Shown: positions 58,324-64,000 of the stretch, in pieces | How positions within the stretch are numbered: position 1 is the stretch's first letter | How the letters are laid out: every line of letters starts with the position of its first letter | From: Paramacrobiotus metropolitanus | Lineage: Eukaryota > Tardigrada > Eutardigrada > Parachela > Macrobiotidae | Reading direction: 5' to 3' | DNA: 64,000 nucleotides | NCBI RefSeq assembly: GCF_019649055.1 | Contig: NW_026570307.1 | Coordinates: forward strand, 310,001 to 374,000 | Position numbers and translations under genes: made by a program | The notes under the pieces: model-generated | The model's input: only the letters and a program-made list of their open reading frames with translations | Told to the model about the DNA's origin: nothing | Database searches by the model: none

Positions 58324-60964
58324 ATGGCTGACGATGATGATTTCATGATGGAGAACGAAGACTTCGACTATCAGGAGGAAGAAGAGGAAGAACCGGACGT
58401 GGATCTGGAGAACACTTACTACAACGCGAAAGCCATGAAGGAAGAAGATCCTCGTGTGGCACTGGAGCAATTCCAATCGGTATGTGCAAATCAAATCGCA
58501 TCGCTTTCGCACTTAAAAATCCTCTGCATCGTTTTCTTCTGACAGGTTGTGGTGCTGGAAGGCGACAACAAGGGCGACTGGGGCTTCAAAGCCCTCAAGC
58601 AGATGATCAAGATCCATTTCCGTATGAACAATCAGCAGGAGATGATGCGCCGCTATCATCAGCTGTTGACGTACACAAAAAGCGCCGTCACCCGCAACTA
58701 CTCGGAAAAGTCCATAAATGGCATCTTGGATTATGTATCCACATCCAACAACATGGATTTGCTGCAGGAATTCTATCAGACAACGCTGGAGGCCCTGAAG
58801 ATCTCTAAGAACGAACGATTATGGCATAAGACCCTCATGAAGCTGGGCAAACTGTACTTTGAACGCGGAGAGTATGTCAAGTGTCAGAAGATTATTAAAC
58901 AGCTGCGGGCTAGCTGCTTGAATGAGTCCGGCGAGGATGATCTCAAAAAAGGTTCGTGCAGCGAGTTTGTTGATTTTTTTCGGTTTTTGCAGTAGTTTTT
59001 TTCATGGTATTTCGATTGCTGTTAAATTCTTCATCAATAAAGGCAAACCGTTTTTTTTCAACTTTTTCGCTTAAGATTTCGTGCTGAAAAGTGAATGCAT
59101 TGTGCTCGTTCCAATTTTAGTGTCAAAGGGTGCAATATGAAGTCTGTTTTTCTATGATTTATTTTTTATTAAGGTACGAGCATCGTCAGTATACTAGTTG
59201 TTTGTTTGCAAAATATTTTCCAGAAACTAATAATTTTTCTGGCGATTCTGCGATTTTTTTTGTTTTTTCCGAGTGTTCTGAAAATTAAAAGCGTCACGTG
59301 ACTACTTCATGTTAAAATTCGCATCGTGAAAGTGATTTTGACTGTGATACCTCCTGTGGAGTGTGGAACGTTAACAAAATCACCTTCAAAATGAATAAAT
59401 GGATGAGTTACTTAACTATTAAGGGTAAGTTACTTAACTTAAGTAATATAATTTGGAGTTCTTTTTTTATCGTCCGGGTTTGACCGTTCATGTTTTGTGA
59501 CATGCCAGACATTGCCAGTACTGTACATGTTCTGTGATACTGTACTTATGCAGGTAATGTCAGGTATCGTGTTAATAAATTCGTTTTCATTTACATCTGC
59601 TTTTCTGTCAGGAACTCAGCTGCTGGAGATTTACGCCCTCGAAATCCAGATGCACACCGCGCAGAAGAACAACAAAGCTCTGAAGACATTGTACGAACAG
59701 TCTCTACGTGTTAAATCCGCTATTCCCCATCCGAACATTATGGGTGTCATTCGCGAATGTGGCGGTAAAATGCATCTGCGTGAAGGGGCTTTCGATGAAG
59801 CGCACACTGACTTCTTTGAGGCATTCAAAAATTACGATGAGTCAGGAAGTCCACGACGTATTACGTGTCTGAAATACTTGGTCCTGGCATCCATGTTAAT
59901 GAAGAGTGCTATCAATCCCTTTGAATCACAGGAAGCTAAGGCTTACCGCAATGATAAGGAGGTTTTGGCGATGACGGAACTTATTGAGTGAGTTTCGGTT
60001 CTCATATATTAATTACTCCGTGGAGATTTTCAGTTTTTATTTTTGACAATTTAGCTCAGTCTATTTGGTTTGGTATTTTTAACTTTTTGGCTGTTCTTCA
60101 AACTTCTTAATTGACCGAAAAAAATTTATCGTAGTGGAATGTATTATTCAGTCTGTTTCTAAATTCTGTCTTTCAATTTTGCTACTCATACTATGTTTCT
60201 GATTGATCCATATATCTGATTCAGTGATTTGCAACCGCATCTGCGGTTATATTTCCAGAGCTTATCAGGCGCACAATATCAATGGATTTGAAAAAATTTT
60301 GAAGACATCGGGAAATCACCTAATGGAGGATGAGTTCATACGGGAACATATTGAGAGTGTGTATACTAAAACGTGTTCCTCATTTCTGTTCATTTTGGAA
60401 GGATAACTGATTATCCGGACATGTGCATGCTGCTGATTGCCGTGAGAGTGTTAAAATGTTTGTGCTGTAATTTGTCTCGTTTTTTAGTGCTTTTGCGCAA
60501 CATTCGCACCGAAATCCTTAAGAAATTGATACTGCCCTACGAGCGCTTATCGTTGGATTACATTGCTAAAGAGCTCAATTCACCCATTGAGGAAGTGGAG
60601 AATCTGCTCAAAACCTGTATTTTGGACGGGTTAGTAGTTTTAAATATTTCCGTTTATCATATTATTGCAACCTGATTTAATATTAATATGCCTCTTATTT
60701 GAGTTCAATGGTTAATTCTTATTTCAGTTTTCGAGCAGCAGTAGTTTAACTGCGTCTTGGCATGGTGACTGCGTGTCTTAATTTTCTTCATGGTTTGTTT
60801 GCAGTGTTGTCAAGGGGTTGATTCATAAACCTTCGCAGACATTGATCTTAGAAACCGAGGATCCTGAGCAAAAGGAAGCTTTGAGTGTTCCTCTGTCGAA
60901 TTGGCTTACATGTGCCAAGCGTTTGCACGATGACACTGTTGAGCGGCTGATCAAAAGTTTTTGA
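58324..60964 (+). CDS. CSN2 (COPS2): COP9 signalosome complex subunit 2
   Basis: Six exons: 58324-58479, 58546-58951, 59612-59987, 60259-60356, 60488-60629 and 60805-60964. GT-AG introns, consistent phases (0,1,2,1,2), 445 codons plus stop; human CSN2 is 443 aa. Landmarks: acidic N-terminus then [117 protein letters not shown] and [12 protein letters not shown]-like helical repeats precede the PCI domain (about residues 250-415). CSN2 is the scaffold through which the signalosome binds cullin-RING ligases for removal of NEDD8. Oddity: the last ~50 residues (after CILDG) are unlike the highly conserved family C-terminus. Confidence 0.97.
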
Positions 60965-61161
60965 TCCCTTAGTTCATCTGGTCAGTTCTGCACAGATTCT
61001 GTAGATTTTTTCCGATCTTTGTTTGACAGATATGTGACTATGCTGAAGTCGGAGAATGTGAGATGACTAGCTTGAACTTACTAGTATGTTCTTTGATTTC
61101 TTCTTCGTTTTATTAGTGAAAAGCGGCATATTTAAATTCCATTTTATTTCTTTCGGTTCTG

Positions 61162-61167
61162 AATAAA
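61162..61167 (+). terminator. AATAAA polyadenylation signal
   Basis: Located 198 bases after the CSN2 stop codon and before the convergent gene; the plausible 3' end signal of CSN2. Confidence 0.5.
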
Positions 61168-61277
61168 TTACGGCACATGTACCAATACAACACTTCGTTG
61201 ACGATACGAATTTAAGAGGCATAACAGTTCACACGAAATTAAAGCATCTACATTACTCGTTTCATTCCAAGAAAACT

Positions 61278-61283
61278 TTATTT
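61278..61283 (-). terminator. AATAAA polyadenylation signal (minus strand)
   Basis: TTTATT on the plus strand, 138 bases beyond the stop of the minus-strand gene at 61421. The two convergent genes' signals lie about 110 bp apart. Confidence 0.5.
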
Positions 61284-61420
61284 TGAGAAGACAACTGGGA
61301 TCATATGAATGAAGATAAGAGCCATTAATTAAGTAAACATCATAACGAAAGTTTTTGGTTCAAAAACTTCACCGAACTCTCACTCGTGCTCCCATAAGCC
61401 TCAAATTTTAACTCTTTACA

Positions 61421-64000
61421 TCAATCCTCCTGCGCAAACCCCGGTCGAGCATTATGAATTTCCCGAATCATGTCCACCACCTCCGCTCTTCGCTTTATCA
61501 AACCAGAGTTCAGTGCTTCGCAACTACGCTTCAAAAATGCTGCTCGATGTCGTAAGACTTCAGGTGACCGGAGACGTCCAATCGGGCCTTTCAGAACATC
61601 CTCAAAATCCTCTTCCAGCAGTGCACGATCGATTACAAAGCTGAAACTGGGAGACGAGGATGATGTTGAGTACATTGTCGCAAGCCAGTCAACCTGAAAA
61701 AATTTAATCATATCCGAATCCAGCAAATACCTACTCAAGTAAGACTCCCCTTCGCTCTTTGTAATGTTGAAAATAAACTCGTACTCTTTCATACAGCATC
61801 AAAACTAAAATAATTAAAACGTTCGAGGTCCATTTGAATGTTAAATTTTCGAAGCCGATTATCGTTCAATCGTCGTATCGTTAAATTTTCGAAGTCAAAA
61901 AATCTGAAAATCCGAACAACTTTAATAGAAAAAAAAGTGAATGTCAGAAAAAAATGTACAACTGAGCAATTTTTCCTTACAGCTTCGCCGACCGAGCCAC
62001 TGTTGATTAGCAGCGCATATATAATGATCTTTGGAGATACACCATGCTGACTAGCCAGATCAACAACCATCTTAGTATCCGTACGCAGGCCATCCGGGCT
62101 CTCTGACGGAGAGACAATCTCGCTGTCCACGCATTTTCCTGGCAAAGCAGACTTCGCTGCAGCTGCCTCCGATCCGGATGCATCGTTGGTGACAGCCGTA
62201 AGCTGGCACAGCTCTGCAGGCAATAATTCCGTCGCATCACTACCTTCCGTGGTAATTTTAGCCGGAGAGTCTCGCAGTGAGGTGGATAGCGCAGAATCGT
62301 GTCGTGGAGACAGGGGTAAATAAAGGGAATCTGGAGTTTCGCTGACTGAAGAGCATCCAGCAGTTAAGGAACTCTCACCCAATGGTAATCCAGAATTCGG
62401 AGATTTCGAAGACATATCAGGAGATTCGACACCTGCAAAAGAAACAGCTGGTATCAGCGTTTACGCTGTTTTCAACAAATTACAGTGTGTGCAGGATGGA
62501 CATAACAAAAATATATATCTGTAAAAGTATCCCTTGCAGCAGCTGTAAAAAGGCGGCATACGTACTTTCGCTAGGAATTATTTCTGGGTCGTCCCTTTTG
62601 GATTCGATGTCCGCTGTTGGACTTCTTAATATTCCACGCACCGTTTCCGAGCCACCACTCAGGCCATTCTGATTCGACACCACCCTTTTCCTTTTCACAA
62701 GAAAACCCGAAACAGGAACCGGTAGCTCTGTTAACAACAACCAAGTTATTTCTTTCTTTGTGTCCACCCATCAATTTTACTAACGTTATTCACCATCATC
62801 CGAAACAGTATCTGGAATGGGAGCGAATGTAACCCTTTTCAATTTCTGCTGAGGAAACCGCACCGGCGAGCATCCTCGATCGACCTTGATAACCGGTATC
62901 AGACTTAGGAAGGTTTGCGTAGCCTGATCAACCATCCCAAGGCAGGACTGATCCGTCTGAACTGTTCCATTCTCCGTGGACTCCTGCATTCGCACCTGGC
63001 ACGCCTGATCGTTACTAGCGGGCTTCTCGTTTTGGCCGTCCTGTCCGGATGATCCTGCCTGGCCCCTCTTTTGGTTTGCGAGTAACCACGCGATGTTCGC
63101 CTGACAGGCCACAGTTCTCGTCGAGAACTGTACGGGTACCGCCACTTCTACTGGTTGTGGCTCTGCATGCAAACGCAGTTCTTCGTTTACAGCACTAATA
63201 AAGCATTGCTATAAAACAGCATACCTGAACCGGTTATATTCGGCTGGCATTCCGGAATTTCTTCGGAATCTGGACGAGTAATGGGCGCACTAACTTCAGT
63301 GGGCGGAAGAGCATTACTGGTATTGCTAGCCATTTCTCCGGGTGGCGCATTCGAAGGGGCGGGATCGTTCAGTTCTAAAAAGATACTTAACTAACAATAA
63401 ACAACCACTTCAGTTAACTGGCTAAAATACGGTAGTGTAACTTTCTCACCATACGTCGTCAACCGTTTTTTCGACTTAGCCACAATATCAATATCTACGA
63501 ACAATCGGCATAATAAAATAATGGACATCAAACATTTTTAATAAGAAACAAATTTATCATTCTACCTGGAACAGGCCCCGCGATTCTTTTCTTGGGATTG
63601 TCAGGTTTTCTCCGCCTTTTCTCTTGGCTGCTAAAAGGATGTTCGCCATTTGGTGGCTTCTTGTGGAATATGGCTAAACAGCAAAGCAAAGAATCAATAA
63701 GTGCATGGAAACTATGCAAAATACAATATTTCGGCTTCTTACCTTCCGGATCGAATTCATGTAGGTATGTTACAAAGACGATTAAAACGTATTTCACCAA
63801 GCAAAATTTGGTGGCTGACCAAACAAATTACAGAAATTGTGGGTTTCGAAAAACTGTAGATAAAATGTGTGCTTATGACTTACGAGTAGGCAACAACGCA
63901 TCATGAGAAGGCTAGAGAACATCAACTGATAACTTACTCTTTTCCACTTCACCAGCAATCAGTCCATTCGATGGTTTCGAAACTATAAAGCAAAGCATAA
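61421..64000 (-). CDS. Many-exon gene, possible Rap1/TERF2IP-like C-terminus
   Basis: Minus-strand exons that join in frame: 63978-63939, a weaker piece near 63820-63743, 63673-63566, 63494-63450, 63374-63225, 63180-62794, 62727-62566, 62432-61981 and 61783-61421 (stop). Introns are as short as 44 bp. The 5' end lies outside the window. Most of the protein looks disordered (Ser, Pro, Glu, Gln) with basic clusters (EKRRRKPDNPKKR, VKRKR). Near the C-terminus, VVDLASQHGVSPKIIIYALL then INSGSVGEA resembles the helix-helix-LxxNSG pattern of the Rap1 C-terminal domain, and DRALLEEDFEDVLKGPIGRL then RSPEVLRHRAAFLKR resembles its last part. Rap1 binds TRF2 at telomeres. The resemblance is by eye; no BRCT or Myb domain is visible. 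Confidence 0.6.

Noticed and set aside
1-64000. tRNA, rRNA or bacterial operon features
   Set aside because: I saw no cloverleaf with conserved internal A and B boxes, no ribosomal RNA signature and no operon-like gene packing. A dedicated tRNA scan was not possible.

Overview
Eukaryotic nuclear DNA from an invertebrate animal. The clearest gene, COP9 signalosome subunit 2 (58324-60964), splices by eye into 445 codons with every intron phase agreeing. It is colinear with animal CSN2 up to a divergent C-terminus. Exons are joined by GT-AG introns, many of only 44-200 bp. I cannot name the species. Small introns and compact genes next to repeat-swollen intergenic DNA would fit a tardigrade, a small crustacean or another minor protostome; this is inference.

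Layout. 1-31 kb holds no gene I can firmly support. It is packed with non-autonomous elements: terminal-inverted-repeat (TIR) elements with 8-bp target duplications (hAT-like) or TA duplications, fold-back elements with a TTAGGTTTC-type core, three copies of a 0.6-0.8 kb dispersed repeat, and a pair of 0.4-kb direct repeats flanking a decayed interior with one minus-strand gag-like reading frame. 31-39 kb is a gene island: a five-exon zinc-knuckle gene, a small membrane protein, an unknown 121-aa protein, a minus-strand gene broken by single-base shifts, a zinc-finger gene and a coiled-coil candidate. 39.8-43.3 kb holds a decayed minus-strand coiled-coil reading frame behind a leader with eight same-strand AGGTCA half-sites and a CCAAT/CRE-rich block. 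43.7-46.7 kb holds an isolated CDK5-type exon and a LanC-like gene. 47-53 kb is a satellite district: two arrays of one ~30-bp minisatellite, four copies of a ~150-bp repeat, a fold-back element, an unrelated third ~30-bp array and an isolated BACK-domain exon. 53-64 kb is gene-dense: candidate terminal exons, a spliced minus-strand gene, CSN2 on the plus strand, and a convergent many-exon minus-strand gene with a possible Rap1/TERF2IP-like C-terminus.

Two themes stand out. First, at least two element families keep a short constant core while their flanking arms are built from different degenerate short repeats. Second, several otherwise coherent genes carry single-base shifts or an in-frame stop, which may mean assembly errors, pseudogenes or, less likely, recoding. 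CSN2 is the only gene whose function I can assign with confidence; CDK5-type, LanC-like and BACK assignments rest on recognisable motifs.
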